Shown: positions 46,444 to 57,050, numbered from the stretch's first letter. The stretch: 63,955 bases of DNA from an uncultured Eubacteriales bacterium (GCA_934444645.1 CAKSCV010000016.1:1-63955), one strand, 5' to 3'. Program-made: numbers and translations. Notes: a model not told the origin generated them from the letters alone.

Positions 46444-48729
46444 GTGGCAAACAAACTCGTAATCCTCGAATCTCCCAATAAGATCAAGGCTGTCAAAAGC
46501 TATTTGGGAAAGAATTTCAAAGTCATCGCATCGGTCGGTCATGTCAGAGACCTTCCCAAAAGCACGCTCGGCATCGATGTCGAACACGATTTCACGCCGA
46601 AATACATCAATATCCGCGGCAAAGGCCCTCTCATCAAAGAGATGAAAAAGGAAGCCAAGGCAGCCGAGACCGTTTACCTCGCTACCGACCCGGACCGTGA
46701 AGGCGAAGCCATTTCCTGGCACCTCATGCAGGTGCTTGAGCTTGACGAGACCAAAGCCAAGCGCATCCGCTTCAACGAAGTGACCGAAAGCGCCGTCAAA
46801 GCCGCCGTCCAAAATCCGGGAAACTTAGACATGAACCTCGTAGACGCGCAACAGACGCGCCGCATTCTCGACCGCATCGTGGGCTATCAGCTCAGCCCGA
46901 TCCTCTGGAAAAAGATCAAAAGCGGACTTTCCGCCGGCCGTGTGCAGTCGGTGGCAACGCGCTTGATCGTCGACCGCGAAAATGAGATCCGCGCCTTCAA
47001 GGCCGAAGAATACTGGACCATCGACGCTATGTTGAAAACCGCCGACGGAAAAAGCTTCAAGGCGACCTATCTCACAAGCGCACGCAACAAATTCGAGCTT
47101 TCCGACAAGGAAAAAGCCGATGCCGTGCTTGAAAAAATCACCGGGAAGCCGTTTACGGTCAAGGAACTGAAAAAATCGGTGCGCTATAAAAATCCCGCGC
47201 CGCCCTTTATCACCTCTACGCTCCAGCAGGAGGCCTATCGCCGTCTCGGCTTCTCCTCCGCCAAAACCATGAAGACCGCTCAAGAGCTGTATGAAGGCAT
47301 TTCGATGGGAACCGACGGCACGCACGGTGTCATCACCTATATGCGTACCGATTCGCTGCATATCTCCAAAGGTGCCGCCGACAGTGCCGAGGAATATATC
47401 AAATCGGTCTACGGCCCGGAATACTATCCCGAAAAACGCCGCTTCTACAAGTCGCGCAACGGCGCCCAGGATGCGCATGAAGCCATTCGACCGTCCGATA
47501 TGAGCTATCCGCCCAAATACATTCGGGAATATCTTTCGAACGACCAGTATAAGCTGTATCGTCTGATCTGGGACAGATTCTTAGCCAGCCAGATGGCCTC
47601 CGCCGTTCTCGATACCGTCACCATCGATACCGAATGCGGCGGCGTTCCCTTCCGTTCGTCCGGCTATACCGTCCGCTTTATGGGCTATATGGCTCTCTAC
47701 GACTATAAAACCGACGAAAAGAACGACGAAGACAGCGAAAAAGACAACATTCTGCCGGCTGTCGAAAAAGGCGATGTGCTCGAATGCACGGCTATTACGC
47801 CCTTGCAGCACTTCACGCAGCCGCCGGCACGCTATTCCGAAGGCACGCTCGTCAAAGCGCTCGAGGAACGCGGCCTCGGCCGTCCGAGCACCTTCGCTTC
47901 GACGGTCACCACCATCATTCAGCGCGGCTATGTCGAACGCGAAGCAAAAACGCTTGTTCCCACACCGCTCGGAGAAATCACCACAAAGCTCATGTGTGAC
48001 AACTTTGCCGAGATCGTCGATTACGGCTTTACCGCCGGCATGGAGGAATCGCTCGACGAAATCGAAAACGGCGAAAAGAAGATGTTAGACGTCCTTCGTC
48101 CGTTCTATGCCGATTTCGAAAAGGAAGTCGACGACGCGTTTAAGAACATCGACCGCGAAAGCTACAAGCTGCCGGTGGTGGAAACCGATATCCTCTGCGA
48201 AAAATGCGGCAGCCGCATGGTCATCAAAAGCGGCCGCTTCGGCAAATTCGCCGCCTGCCCGAATTATCCCGAATGCCGCAATACCAAGGCACTCGATAAG
48301 GACGGCAATCCCATCACCAAGGAAGAGAAGGAAGCAAGCGTCACACCCGCGCCCGACGATATCAAATGCGATATCTGCGGCGGCCCCATGGTCATCCGCA
48401 GCGGCCGGTACGGCAAATTCTATGCCTGCGCTTCGTATCCGAAATGCAACGGAACCAAGCCCATCGCGCAAGAGCTTGACATTCCCTGCCCGCTTTGCGG
48501 CTCCAAGCTTGCGCTTCGCTACGGCAAGCGGCGCGCCGCGTTCTACAGCTGCACCGCCTATCCGAAGTGCAAATTCGCCACCAACGACACGCCGACCGAC
48601 AAGAAATGCCCCGTCTGCGGCGGTATGCTCTTGCAAAAGCGCGGCAAAGAAAACGTTTTCGTCTGCTATAACAAAGACTGCGCCTACAACGCAAAGCCCA
48701 AAAAGGCCAAGGAAAGCAAAGCCAAATAA
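46444..48729 (+). CDS. topA: DNA topoisomerase I
   Basis: A 761-residue type IA topoisomerase that relaxes negative supercoils. The TOPRIM domain has KLVILESPNKIKAVKSYLG and TDPDREGEAISWH. The active-site Tyr lies in VITYMRTDSLHIS (near residue 300). Four C-terminal Cys4 zinc ribbons start at about 585, 640, 680 and 720 (CEKCG, CDICG, CPLCG, CPVCG). Start GTG 46444 follows AGGAGG. Confidence 0.97.
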   Translation: MANKLVILESPNKIKAVKSYLGKNFKVIASVGHVRDLPKSTLGIDVEHDFTPKYINIRGKGPLIKEMKKEAKAAETVYLATDPDREGEAISWHLMQVLELDETKAKRIRFNEVTESAVKAAVQNPGNLDMNLVDAQQTRRILDRIVGYQLSPILWKKIKSGLSAGRVQSVATRLIVDRENEIRAFKAEEYWTIDAMLKTADGKSFKATYLTSARNKFELSDKEKADAVLEKITGKPFTVKELKKSVRYKNPAPPFITSTLQQEAYRRLGFSSAKTMKTAQELYEGISMGTDGTHGVITYMRTDSLHISKGAADSAEEYIKSVYGPEYYPEKRRFYKSRNGAQDAHEAIRPSDMSYPPKYIREYLSNDQYKLYRLIWDRFLASQMASAVLDTVTIDTECGGVPFRSSGYTVRFMGYMALYDYKTDEKNDEDSEKDNILPAVEKGDVLECTAITPLQHFTQPPARYSEGTLVKALEERGLGRPSTFASTVTTIIQRGYVEREAKTLVPTPLGEITTKLMCDNFAEIVDYGFTAGMEESLDEIENGEKKMLDVLRPFYADFEKEVDDAFKNIDRESYKLPVVETDILCEKCGSRMVIKSGRFGKFAACPNYPECRNTKALDKDGNPITKEEKEASVTPAPDDIKCDICGGPMVIRSGRYGKFYACASYPKCNGTKPIAQELDIPCPLCGSKLALRYGKRRAAFYSCTAYPKCKFATNDTPTDKKCPVCGGMLLQKRGKENVFVCYNKDCAYNAKPKKAKESKAK

Positions 48730-48779
48730 CACTTTGCCGTATGTAAACGCCCACGAACATCCACGGAAAGGAACAAAAC

Positions 48780-49799
48780 ATGAATATCATTATCGACTGC
48801 ATGAGCGGCGACAACGCACCGGAGGAGATCGTCAAGGGTGCGCTTGACGGAGCAGCCAAATACGGTGTAATGCCTGTTTTGGTCGGCGAAGAAGCAGTCC
48901 TGCGCGCCGTCGCTCAAAAAAACGGCCTGTCTCTTGGCGGTGCAAGGATTGTCCATGCACCCGGACCGCATATCACCATGGAGGACGCACCGGGCGATGT
49001 CATGAGTGCCGAAAAGGCCGGAAGCTCGATGGCGGTCGCTTTGGAACTGTTGAAAAACGGCGAAGGCGATGCCCTCGTCAGTGCCGGAAACACCGGCGCA
49101 TTACTTACCGGCGCAACCTTAAAGATCCGCCGCATCAAAGGCGTTCGCCGGGCAGCCCTCGGTGCCATCATTCCGCTCGGCTCGCCGACCATGCTTGCCG
49201 ATGCCGGTGCACAGACCGACTGCACGCCGGAAAATCTGGTGCTGTTTGCCGTCATGGGCAGCCTGTTCATGGAAAAGGTCATGGGCATCGCCCGTCCAAA
49301 GGTCGCGCTCATCAACAACGGCGCGGAGGAACACAAGGGCACGCCCTTGCAGAGCGAAGCCTATCAGCTGTTAAAAGCCGATAAAAGCATAAACTTCGTC
49401 GGCAACATCGAAGGACGCGAAATTCCCGAAGGCAATGCGGACGTATTGGTGGCAGACGGCTTCACCGGAAACATCGTCCTTAAAATGTGCGAAGGCCTCG
49501 GCATTTTCGTAAAATCCACCCTCAAAAAGCTGTTTTACCGCAACGCACTTTCCAAAGTCGGCGCACTGTTCGTTAAGGGCAGTCTGGATAAGCTGAAAAA
49601 GGAAATGGATTATTCCGAATACGGCGGCGCACCCTTTTTGGGCATTGCAAAGCCGGTCATCAAGGCACATGGCTCGTCAAATGCCAAAAGCATTTCCTAT
49701 TGTGTGTTGCAGGCAAAAAACTATGCAACCAGCGGCATGATCGACGAAATCGCCCGCTTTGCCGCCGCCCAGGCAGAGAAAAAAACGGATAAGGAGTGA
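48780..49799 (+). CDS. plsX: Phosphate acyltransferase PlsX
   Basis: A 339-residue enzyme that makes acyl-phosphate from acyl-ACP for phospholipid synthesis. IDCMSGDNAPEEIVKGALDG, SAGNTGALLTGATLKI, DAGAQTDCTPENLVLFAVMG and GFTGNIVLKMCEG are family motifs. AAAGGAAC precedes the ATG. rnc follows after 6 nt; acpP and fabD, frequent companions, are absent. Confidence 0.96.
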   Translation: MNIIIDCMSGDNAPEEIVKGALDGAAKYGVMPVLVGEEAVLRAVAQKNGLSLGGARIVHAPGPHITMEDAPGDVMSAEKAGSSMAVALELLKNGEGDALVSAGNTGALLTGATLKIRRIKGVRRAALGAIIPLGSPTMLADAGAQTDCTPENLVLFAVMGSLFMEKVMGIARPKVALINNGAEEHKGTPLQSEAYQLLKADKSINFVGNIEGREIPEGNADVLVADGFTGNIVLKMCEGLGIFVKSTLKKLFYRNALSKVGALFVKGSLDKLKKEMDYSEYGGAPFLGIAKPVIKAHGSSNAKSISYCVLQAKNYATSGMIDEIARFAAAQAEKKTDKE

Positions 49800-49805
49800 A
49801 GGCTT

Positions 49806-50519
49806 GTGGAAGATACGGTACATCTTTTGGAAACACGCATCGGCTATACCTTTTCGGATAAAAATCTTGCCGCCACGGCACTCACGCATTCCTCGTTTTC
49901 CAACGAAAACAAGGCGCGCGGCGCAGAGGTTCGCTGCAACGAACGCTTGGAGTTTTTGGGCGATTCGGTTCTTTCGCTCATCGCAAGCGTTCACTTGTTC
50001 AAGGAGAACCACGACCTGTTCGAGGGCGATTTGACCAAGATCCGCGCCGGCGTCGTCTGCGAAAACGCCCTGTACGACTATGCCAAGGAGATTTGCCTCG
50101 GCGAGCTGTTACGGCTCGGCAAAGGCGAGGAAAACACCGGCGGCAGGAACCGCAAATCCATTCTTTCCGATGCGTTTGAAGCCGTCATTGCCGCCGTATA
50201 TCTCGACGGCGGATTCGAAAAGGCACAAGGCTTTGTGCTGCCGTTTGTCACAAAAGCCGCCAAAGCCCTCATGCAGAGCGGCTCAACCGAGGATTATAAA
50301 ACGCTGCTTCAGAAATTCATCCAACACAACCGCGGCGACATTCTCGAATATGCCGTGACAAACGAGTCCGGCCCTTCCCATAAACGCACGTTTGAGGTGC
50401 AGGTCTCGTTAAACAACAACGTCATCGGCAGCGGCTTTGGTTCTTCCAAGCGCGAAGCCGAACAGATGGCCGCCAAAGAAGCACTCCGCCTATTCGGCGA
50501 AGTCGGCGTGGATGCATGA
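49806..50519 (+). CDS. rnc: Ribonuclease III
   Basis: A 237-residue double-strand RNA endonuclease for rRNA and mRNA processing. The catalytic signature NERLEFLGDSVLSLI and the second acidic site DAFEAVIAAVYLDGG are present. A dsRNA-binding domain covers about 160-232 (DYKTLLQKFIQHNRGDILEY, GSSKREAEQMAAKEAL). Start GTG 49806 follows AAGGAG. The stop overlaps the next start (ATGA). Confidence 0.97.
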   Translation: MEDTVHLLETRIGYTFSDKNLAATALTHSSFSNENKARGAEVRCNERLEFLGDSVLSLIASVHLFKENHDLFEGDLTKIRAGVVCENALYDYAKEICLGELLRLGKGEENTGGRNRKSILSDAFEAVIAAVYLDGGFEKAQGFVLPFVTKAAKALMQSGSTEDYKTLLQKFIQHNRGDILEYAVTNESGPSHKRTFEVQVSLNNNVIGSGFGSSKREAEQMAAKEALRLFGEVGVDA

Positions 50520-51553
50520 AAAAGCACGCCAACATTCCGGTTTTTATCCCGCATGAGGGCTGCCCGAACGCCTGCGTTTTCTGCAACCAGCGCGTGATTA
50601 CGGGCGTCCGGGACGCTGCCGACCGCGACATCCGCCCCGAAATAAATGCCGCGCTTGCAAGCATAGCTCTGCCGCCCGCAGACGTTCAGATCGCCTTTTT
50701 CGGCGGCAGCTTCACCGGCATCGACCGAAGTCTCATGGTGCGGCTGCTTGGCGATGCCTATGCATATGTACGCGCCGGAAAAGTCGGTTCGATCCGGCTT
50801 TCCACGCGGCCGGACTATATTTCGGCGGAAATTCTCGATATCCTCAAATCCTACGGTGTCAAAAGTGTGGAGCTTGGCATCCAGAGCATGGACGACACGG
50901 TCCTTGCGCTGTCTAAGCGCGGGCATTCCGCAAAAAGCAGCGAACGCGCCTGCGAGCTTATCAAAGCCTATGGCTTTGAGCTCGTCGGACAAATGATGTT
51001 AGGGCTGCCCGGCTCGACCGAAGAAAGCGATGTGTTCACGGCAAAAGAGCTTGTGCGCCTACGCTGTGACGCCTGCCGCATTTACCCGACCGTGGTATTT
51101 GAGAATACCGAATTGTGCCGTATGACAAAGGACGGCAGCTATTCACCTCTTTCTGCCGAAGAAGCCGTCACACGCGGTGCGTCCGTGCTCGATGTGCTGC
51201 TAAAAGGCGGCGTAATGCCCATCCGCATCGGGCTTCAGGCAACCGAAGCGTTGTCGGACGGCACCGACGTGTATGCCGGCGCCAATCACAGCGCGCTCGG
51301 CGAAAAAATCGAGAGCGAATTTTACAGACGGCGGTTAGCAGCGTCGCTTGAAACGCTGCCGCACGCTGCGGACATGCCGGAAACAGTCACGGTTTTGTGT
51401 GCACCCGGCGAAGAATCCAAGGTCTCCGGACAGAACAAAACCAACCGGCTGTGGCTTGCAAACGCACTTTTCGGCACACAAGACATTCACCGCATAAAGA
51501 TCCTGCCGCAAAGCGGCATTTCACCGTATACGGTCGTTTTAAGGCCGTTTTGA
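50516..51553 (+). CDS. Elp3-like radical SAM protein
   Basis: A 345-residue radical SAM protein with the cluster motif HEGCPNACVFCNQ and downstream FGGSFTGID, IRLSTRPDYI, VKSVELGIQSMDD and GQMMLGLPGSTEE. The family resembles the Elp3 radical SAM domain without the acetyltransferase domain and is conserved between rnc and smc in clostridia. A role in tRNA modification is inferred. It overlaps rnc by 4 nt. Confidence 0.9.
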   Translation: MKKHANIPVFIPHEGCPNACVFCNQRVITGVRDAADRDIRPEINAALASIALPPADVQIAFFGGSFTGIDRSLMVRLLGDAYAYVRAGKVGSIRLSTRPDYISAEILDILKSYGVKSVELGIQSMDDTVLALSKRGHSAKSSERACELIKAYGFELVGQMMLGLPGSTEESDVFTAKELVRLRCDACRIYPTVVFENTELCRMTKDGSYSPLSAEEAVTRGASVLDVLLKGGVMPIRIGLQATEALSDGTDVYAGANHSALGEKIESEFYRRRLAASLETLPHAADMPETVTVLCAPGEESKVSGQNKTNRLWLANALFGTQDIHRIKILPQSGISPYTVVLRPF

Positions 51554-51581
51554 CGGCATCACAATAAAGGACGGTAAAAAC

Positions 51582-54500
51582 TTGTACTTAAAAGCATTAG
51601 AACTGCGGGGCTTCAAATCGTTTCCCGACAAGACGCGCCTTGAATTCGAAAAAGGCGTGACCGCCGTTGTCGGTCCGAACGGCAGCGGAAAATCGAATAT
51701 TTCCGATGCGGTGCGCTGGGTTCTCGGCGAAATGTCCCCAAAGAGCCTTCGCGGCTCAAAAATGGAGGATGTCATCTTCGCCGGCACCGCCAAACGCTCC
51801 CAGACCGGCTTTTGTGAGGTCTCCATCATTATCGACAATTCCGCCTCCGAGCTGCCAAGCGACGCCGCCGAGGTCAAGGTCACCCGTAAGTTCTTCCGCT
51901 CGGGCGACAGCGAATACCGCATCAACGACAAGCCCAGCCGCTTAAAGGATATCTATGAGCTGTTCCTCAACACCGGTATCGGCCGCGAGGGCTATTCGGT
52001 CATCGGGCAGGGCAAAATCGCCGAGGTGCTCTCCCAAAAGAGCGACGAACGCCGCCATATTTTCGAGGAAGCCGCCGGTATTTCCAAATACCGCTACCGC
52101 AAGAACGATGCGCAAAAAAAGCTTGCCGAGACCGATACTAACCTCATTCGCTTGACCGATATCGCCTCCGAAATCGGCACGCGCTTGGGACCTCTCGAAA
52201 AGGACGCGGAAAACGCCAAAAAATATCTGGTGCTTGCCGAGCAAAAGAAGAATCTCGAGGTCGCGCTGTGGCTCGAACGGCTCTCGAAAGCCGATGCCTC
52301 CGCCAAACGCCTTGAAAACGAACACGCCGAAGCCGCGAAAAATTACGCCGACAAAGAGCGGGAATTAGAGCTTTCCGAAGCCGCTCTCGACGGTCTGTTC
52401 AACAAAAAGCAGTTTGTCGCCAACAACGCCGAAAACACCCGGCGCGAAATTTCCGAGTTGGAAGAGGAAAAAAACCGCCTTGAAAAGCTGCGCTCAATCT
52501 CGGAAAACGACGTTTCTCACATAAACGAACGCAAAAACGAGGTTGCCGCCGGCATTCGCCTTGCCGAAACCGAGACCGCCAAGGAGATCGAAACCGAGCT
52601 TGCCGCGGCGGTTGCCAAAAAAGAGGAAAAAAACGCCGCGCTTGCTTCCCATGCCGCCGCAATCGATTCTTTGCGCACACGCGTTGCGGAGGAGGAAAAA
52701 AAGCGCGATGATATCGACGCGTCGCTCGAAAAAGCCGATGCCGACATCCGCGCACTTTCCGAAAAGGTCACCGATTTGAAGATCCGCGAAGCCGCCGAAC
52801 TGAATTCGGAAAAATCCGAAGCCGAACGCAAAAGCTTTCTGCAGGCGGAGATCGAAAAGCAGACCGCGGAGCTCGAACAGACCTATAAATTTTACGAAGC
52901 CGCCGAAACGCGCAAAAAAGACTGCGAAGCCGAGAAAAAGCAGTTGGAGGCCGACATCGCCGCCGAAAAAAGCACGCTCGACGAGCTTCAGACAAAAAAA
53001 GAAGCCTTTCTGCGGCAAAAAAACGAATATGCCGCCGCCTATGCCGCCGACACGCACCGCCGCGAAACGCTTGTCAAAATGGATGCACTTCTTGAAGGCT
53101 ATCCCGGCAGCGTCAAGGCCGTCATGAACGCCGGCACACTTTCCGGCATCTGCGGTCCGGTCTCCCGACTGCTCACGGTGGACGGCGAATATGTCACCGC
53201 CATCGAAACCGCCCTCGGCGCCGCCGTTTCCAACATCATCGTGGAGGACGAAACCGCCGCCAAGGCCGCCATCCGCCACTTGAAGGACACGCACGCCGGC
53301 CGCGCCACCTTCCTGCCGCTCACCTCGATTTCCGGCAAAACGTTACAGGAGCCGACGCTTGCGTCTTGCCGCGGCTACATCGGCGTGGCAAGCACGCTTG
53401 TTTCCTGCGATAAAAAATACGACAGCGTCGCCGCCTACCTTCTCGGCCGCACCGTCGTTGCCGATAACCTCGACAACGCCTCGGCCATGGCACGCAAATT
53501 CGGCTTCCGTTATAAAATCGTCACGCTCGACGGCCAGGTCGTCAACGCCGGCGGCTCGTATACCGGCGGTTCGGCCGCCTTCAAAACCGGCGTGATGAGC
53601 CGTTCGTCCGACATTGCCGCACTCGATAAAACCATTGCCGAGACGCTTGCTGCCGCCAAAAAGCTGAATGCCGAAATCGCCGAAAACGAAGAAGCCATCG
53701 CCGAAAGCACCGCCTATCTCGAAAGCCTGCAAAACGACCTTGCCAACGCGCAAAGCAGCCTGTACCGCAGCGAAAATGACATGGCTCTGCACAAGGAGCA
53801 TATCGACGCCTGCTCGGAACGCTTAAAAGCCCTCAACGCCCAGCTCGACGAATCCGACTCTGCCAAAATCAAAGAACGCTTGACCTTGCTTTCCGCCAAA
53901 CGCGCCGAAGCGGAGCTTGATGCCGAAGAGGCCGCCCAAAAACGCGCCGCACTTGATCATGCAGCCGACGAGGTCTATGAAGCACTCGAGAAAGCAAAAA
54001 AAGAGCTTGCCGAATTGCAGCTTACCGCCCTCGGCGTACAGAAGGACGCGGAAAACGCCGCAGAAAACATCCGCTTACTCGAAAACAAACGCACCGAAAA
54101 CCAAAAGAAGATAGGCGCGTTGAAAGAAGAACAGGAAGCTCTCGAAAAACGTTTATCCGGCATCGCGTTCGATATGGAGAGCAGCAAAAAAGCACTGGAG
54201 GACGCTGCCGCTGCCGTTGAAAACGCCAAAAAAACACTTGCCGGGCTGTTAGCCGAGACGGAAAAGCTCGAACGCTCCTCGGTTACCGCCCGAGAAAGCC
54301 AAAAGGGGCTTATGCGCGACAAAGAGGTCTTTTTCGAGCAGATGACGCGGCTCGCCTCGTCGCTTGAAAACAGCCGGAACGAATACGATACGCTCACCGC
54401 CAAGCTCTTTGAGGAATATTCCCTTTCCTACTCCGAAGCCATCGCCTTGAATCTGCCCAAGCCCGAACCGGGCGCCGACAAGGAGCTTGCGTCGGTCAAG

Positions 54501-55136
54501 GGAAAAATACGCGCACTCGGCCATATCAACGTCGGCGCGGTGGAGGAATATAAGGAAACCAAAGAACGCTTTGATTTTATGAGCGCGCAGATACATGACC
54601 TCGAAAGCGCCAAAAAGAGCTTGGAGAATGTCATAAGCCGCTTGGAAAGCGATATGAAACGCTTGTTTGCCGAAGCGGTCGAAAAGATCGGCGTCAGCTT
54701 CAAGCGCGTCTTTACCGAGCTTTTCGGCGGCGGCAGTGCCGAAATTGTCATCACCGACCCGGAAAACATGCTTGAATCCGGCATTGAGATCAACATCCAG
54801 CCGCCCGGAAAGACCGTCAAGAACATTTCGCTGCTTTCGGGCGGCGAACAGGCCTTTACCGCGATTGCGCTGTACTTCGCCATTTTGGAGGTCAATCCGG
54901 CTCCGTTCTATATTTTCGACGAAATCGAAGCGGCACTCGACGATGTCAACGTCAATCGGTTTGCCGCCTATGTCAAAAAGCACGCCGACACACAGTTTAT
55001 TATCATCACGCACCGCCGCGGCACCATGGAGGTCGCCGACACCATGTACGGTGTGACCATGCAGGAAAAGGGTGTTTCCAGCTTCTTGAAGGTCAATATG
55101 GAGGATGTGGAATCCAAGACCGGCGTCAAGCTGTAA
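51582..55136 (+). CDS. smc: Chromosome segregation protein SMC
   Basis: A 1184-residue condensin ATPase. Walker A is GPNGSGKSNISDAVRWVLGE (about residue 32). Two long coiled coils, rich in Ala/Glu/Lys, flank a hinge at about 510-665 (GYPGSVKAVMNAGTLSGICG, GGSYTGGSA). The C-terminal head has the signature LLSGGEQAFTAIAL and Walker B FYIFDEIEAALDDVN. ScpA and ScpB, its partners, are not in the window. Start TTG 51582 follows AAAGGAC. ftsY follows after 21 nt, as in most Bacillota. Confidence 0.97.
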   Translation: MYLKALELRGFKSFPDKTRLEFEKGVTAVVGPNGSGKSNISDAVRWVLGEMSPKSLRGSKMEDVIFAGTAKRSQTGFCEVSIIIDNSASELPSDAAEVKVTRKFFRSGDSEYRINDKPSRLKDIYELFLNTGIGREGYSVIGQGKIAEVLSQKSDERRHIFEEAAGISKYRYRKNDAQKKLAETDTNLIRLTDIASEIGTRLGPLEKDAENAKKYLVLAEQKKNLEVALWLERLSKADASAKRLENEHAEAAKNYADKERELELSEAALDGLFNKKQFVANNAENTRREISELEEEKNRLEKLRSISENDVSHINERKNEVAAGIRLAETETAKEIETELAAAVAKKEEKNAALASHAAAIDSLRTRVAEEEKKRDDIDASLEKADADIRALSEKVTDLKIREAAELNSEKSEAERKSFLQAEIEKQTAELEQTYKFYEAAETRKKDCEAEKKQLEADIAAEKSTLDELQTKKEAFLRQKNEYAAAYAADTHRRETLVKMDALLEGYPGSVKAVMNAGTLSGICGPVSRLLTVDGEYVTAIETALGAAVSNIIVEDETAAKAAIRHLKDTHAGRATFLPLTSISGKTLQEPTLASCRGYIGVASTLVSCDKKYDSVAAYLLGRTVVADNLDNASAMARKFGFRYKIVTLDGQVVNAGGSYTGGSAAFKTGVMSRSSDIAALDKTIAETLAAAKKLNAEIAENEEAIAESTAYLESLQNDLANAQSSLYRSENDMALHKEHIDACSERLKALNAQLDESDSAKIKERLTLLSAKRAEAELDAEEAAQKRAALDHAADEVYEALEKAKKELAELQLTALGVQKDAENAAENIRLLENKRTENQKKIGALKEEQEALEKRLSGIAFDMESSKKALEDAAAAVENAKKTLAGLLAETEKLERSSVTARESQKGLMRDKEVFFEQMTRLASSLENSRNEYDTLTAKLFEEYSLSYSEAIALNLPKPEPGADKELASVKGKIRALGHINVGAVEEYKETKERFDFMSAQIHDLESAKKSLENVISRLESDMKRLFAEAVEKIGVSFKRVFTELFGGGSAEIVITDPENMLESGIEINIQPPGKTVKNISLLSGGEQAFTAIALYFAILEVNPAPFYIFDEIEAALDDVNVNRFAAYVKKHADTQFIIITHRRGTMEVADTMYGVTMQEKGVSSFLKVNMEDVESKTGVKL

Positions 55137-55157
55137 TTTTTTGAAAGGACAACAACC

Positions 55158-56090
55158 ATGGGATTTTTTGAACGACTGAAAGAGGGTCTTCGCAAAACCA
55201 AGGAATCGATCTTCGGACAGGTCAACAGCATTTTCAAGCACTTTGCCAAGGTGGATAAAGAAATGCTTGAGGAACTTGAGGAGGTGCTTATCGCCTCCGA
55301 CCTCGGCGTAAACGTCACCGAAACCATCATCGAAACGCTGCGCGACCGTATTAAGGAAAAACACATTTCCGACCCCGAAGAAGCGCGCCGTGAGCTGATT
55401 GCCATTTTGGAGGATATCATCGGCGAAAACGAGGGCTTGCAGCTTGATACCAAGCCGTCGGTGGTGTTTGTCATCGGCGTCAACGGCGTGGGCAAGACCA
55501 CGTCGATCGCCAAAATGGCGCATTTGTTAAAAAAGCAGGGCAAATCGGTGGCTCTTGCCGCCGCGGATACCTTCCGTGCAGCCGCTATCGACCAGCTTGA
55601 AATTTGGGCGGAGCGTGTCGGCGTGCCGCTTATCAAGCACACCGAAGGCTCGGATCCTGCCGCCGTCGTGTTTGACGCGGCAAACTACGCCAAAAGCCAC
55701 GGCATCGACGTGCTCATCGTGGATACCGCAGGCCGCCTGCATATCAAGAAGAATCTTATGGACGAGCTTGCCAAAATCGGCCGTGTGCTCGACCGTGAGC
55801 TTCCGGGCTGTGCGCGTGAGAACCTGTTGGTGCTCGACGCCGTCACCGGACAGAACGCCATCAACCAAGCCAAAGAATTCACACACGCCGCCGATATCAC
55901 CGGCATTATCTTAACCAAGCTCGACGGCACCGCCAAGGGCGGCGTCATCATTTCGGTCAAGAGCGAGCTTGGCATTCCCGTCAAATTCATCGGTGTCGGC
56001 GAACAGATGGACGATCTGCAGCCGTTTGACCGCTCACAGTTCGTCAACGCCCTGTTCAACGAAACCGAAACCGGCGAAACCGCCGAATAA
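55158..56090 (+). CDS. ftsY: Signal recognition particle receptor FtsY
   Basis: A 310-residue GTPase that docks SRP-ribosome complexes at the membrane. The N domain covers about 1-90; the G domain has GVNGVGKTTSIAKMA, ADTFRAAAIDQLEIW, DTAGRLHIKKNLMDEL and TKLDGTAKGG. The acidic A domain of E. coli FtsY is absent, as usual in Bacillota. AAAGGACAAC precedes the ATG. Confidence 0.97.
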   Translation: MGFFERLKEGLRKTKESIFGQVNSIFKHFAKVDKEMLEELEEVLIASDLGVNVTETIIETLRDRIKEKHISDPEEARRELIAILEDIIGENEGLQLDTKPSVVFVIGVNGVGKTTSIAKMAHLLKKQGKSVALAAADTFRAAAIDQLEIWAERVGVPLIKHTEGSDPAAVVFDAANYAKSHGIDVLIVDTAGRLHIKKNLMDELAKIGRVLDRELPGCARENLLVLDAVTGQNAINQAKEFTHAADITGIILTKLDGTAKGGVIISVKSELGIPVKFIGVGEQMDDLQPFDRSQFVNALFNETETGETAE

Positions 56091-56116
56091 AACCGAAAGG
56101 AACGCCGAATACTGCT

Positions 56117-56716
56117 ATGAAACTTGTTGCTGCAACCAAAAACGCACATAAAATCCATGAGTTGACCGAAATGCTTGCCATCGACGGGCTGACGCTTGTG
56201 AGCCTTGCCGACGTCGGCTTTACCGGCGAAATCGAAGAAAACGGTTCCACCTTTGCCGAAAACGCCCTCATCAAGGCGCGTGCCGCCGCAAAGTTCTGCG
56301 GTCTGCCTGCCCTTGCGGACGATTCGGGTCTGTGCGTGGACGCACTTGACGGCGAACCCGGCATTTATTCGGCACGCTACGCATCAGAAGACGGCGAAAA
56401 CGCGGGCGATGCCGCCAACGTCAAAAAGCTGCTCGAAAACCTCAAGGGCATCCCGAGCGGCGAACGCACGGCACGTTTTGTCTGCGCCATCGCACTCGTG
56501 CTGCCGGACGGCACGGAAAAGACCGTCACCGGCGCGTGCGAGGGCGTTATCACAAGCGAAATCCGCGGGAATGGCGGCTTCGGCTACGACCCGGTCTTTT
56601 ACTACGTCCCCTATTGCAAAACCTTCGGCGAAGCCACCGAAGAAGAAAAAAACGCCGTCAGCCACCGGGCGAACGCCGTCCGGCTCATCAAGCAAGAGCT
56701 TCTCCGATTACTTTAA
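56117..56716 (+). CDS. rdgB: dITP/XTP pyrophosphatase (RdgB/HAM1)
   Basis: A 199-residue house-cleaning enzyme that hydrolyses non-canonical purine NTPs. KLVAATKNAHKIHELTEML, ENGSTFAENALIKARAAAKF, ADDSGLCVDALDGEPGIYSA and GGFGYDPVFYY are the family motifs. GAAAGGAACGC precedes the ATG. yhbY follows after 22 nt. Confidence 0.96.
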   Translation: MKLVAATKNAHKIHELTEMLAIDGLTLVSLADVGFTGEIEENGSTFAENALIKARAAAKFCGLPALADDSGLCVDALDGEPGIYSARYASEDGENAGDAANVKKLLENLKGIPSGERTARFVCAIALVLPDGTEKTVTGACEGVITSEIRGNGGFGYDPVFYYVPYCKTFGEATEEEKNAVSHRANAVRLIKQELLRLL

Positions 56717-56738
56717 GAATTACAAAGAGGATACTTTT

Positions 56739-57050
56739 ATGTCAGCAACCGCACTCACCTCCAAAGAACGCGCCTATTTGCGCTCACTCGCCAACACCTT
56801 GGATCCGATCTTCCAGTTCGGCAAGGGCGGCATTTCGGACAATTTCATCAAACAGATCGACGACGCCCTCGAAGCGCGTGAGCTTATCAAAATCACGCTT
56901 TTAGAAAATGCCGACGCCGCTCCCAAAGAGGTTGCCGCGCTTTTGTGCGAAAAGGCGCATTGCCAAAGCGTGCAGATCATCGGCCGCCGCATTGTGCTTT
57001 ACCGCATGGCACGCGACAAGGACAAGCGCAAAATCGCGCTTCCGCGTTAG
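56739..57050 (+). CDS. yhbY: YhbY family RNA-binding protein (CRM domain)
   Basis: A 103-residue protein consisting of one CRM domain: LTSKERAYLRSLANTLDPIF, the GKGGISDNF loop (GxxG) and ELIKITLLEN. YhbY binds pre-50S ribosomal particles. Start 56739 has AAAGAGG and follows rdgB; a longer upstream frame only overlaps rdgB out of frame. nadD starts 6 nt later, as in many Bacillota. Confidence 0.93.
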   Translation: MSATALTSKERAYLRSLANTLDPIFQFGKGGISDNFIKQIDDALEARELIKITLLENADAAPKEVAALLCEKAHCQSVQIIGRRIVLYRMARDKDKRKIALPR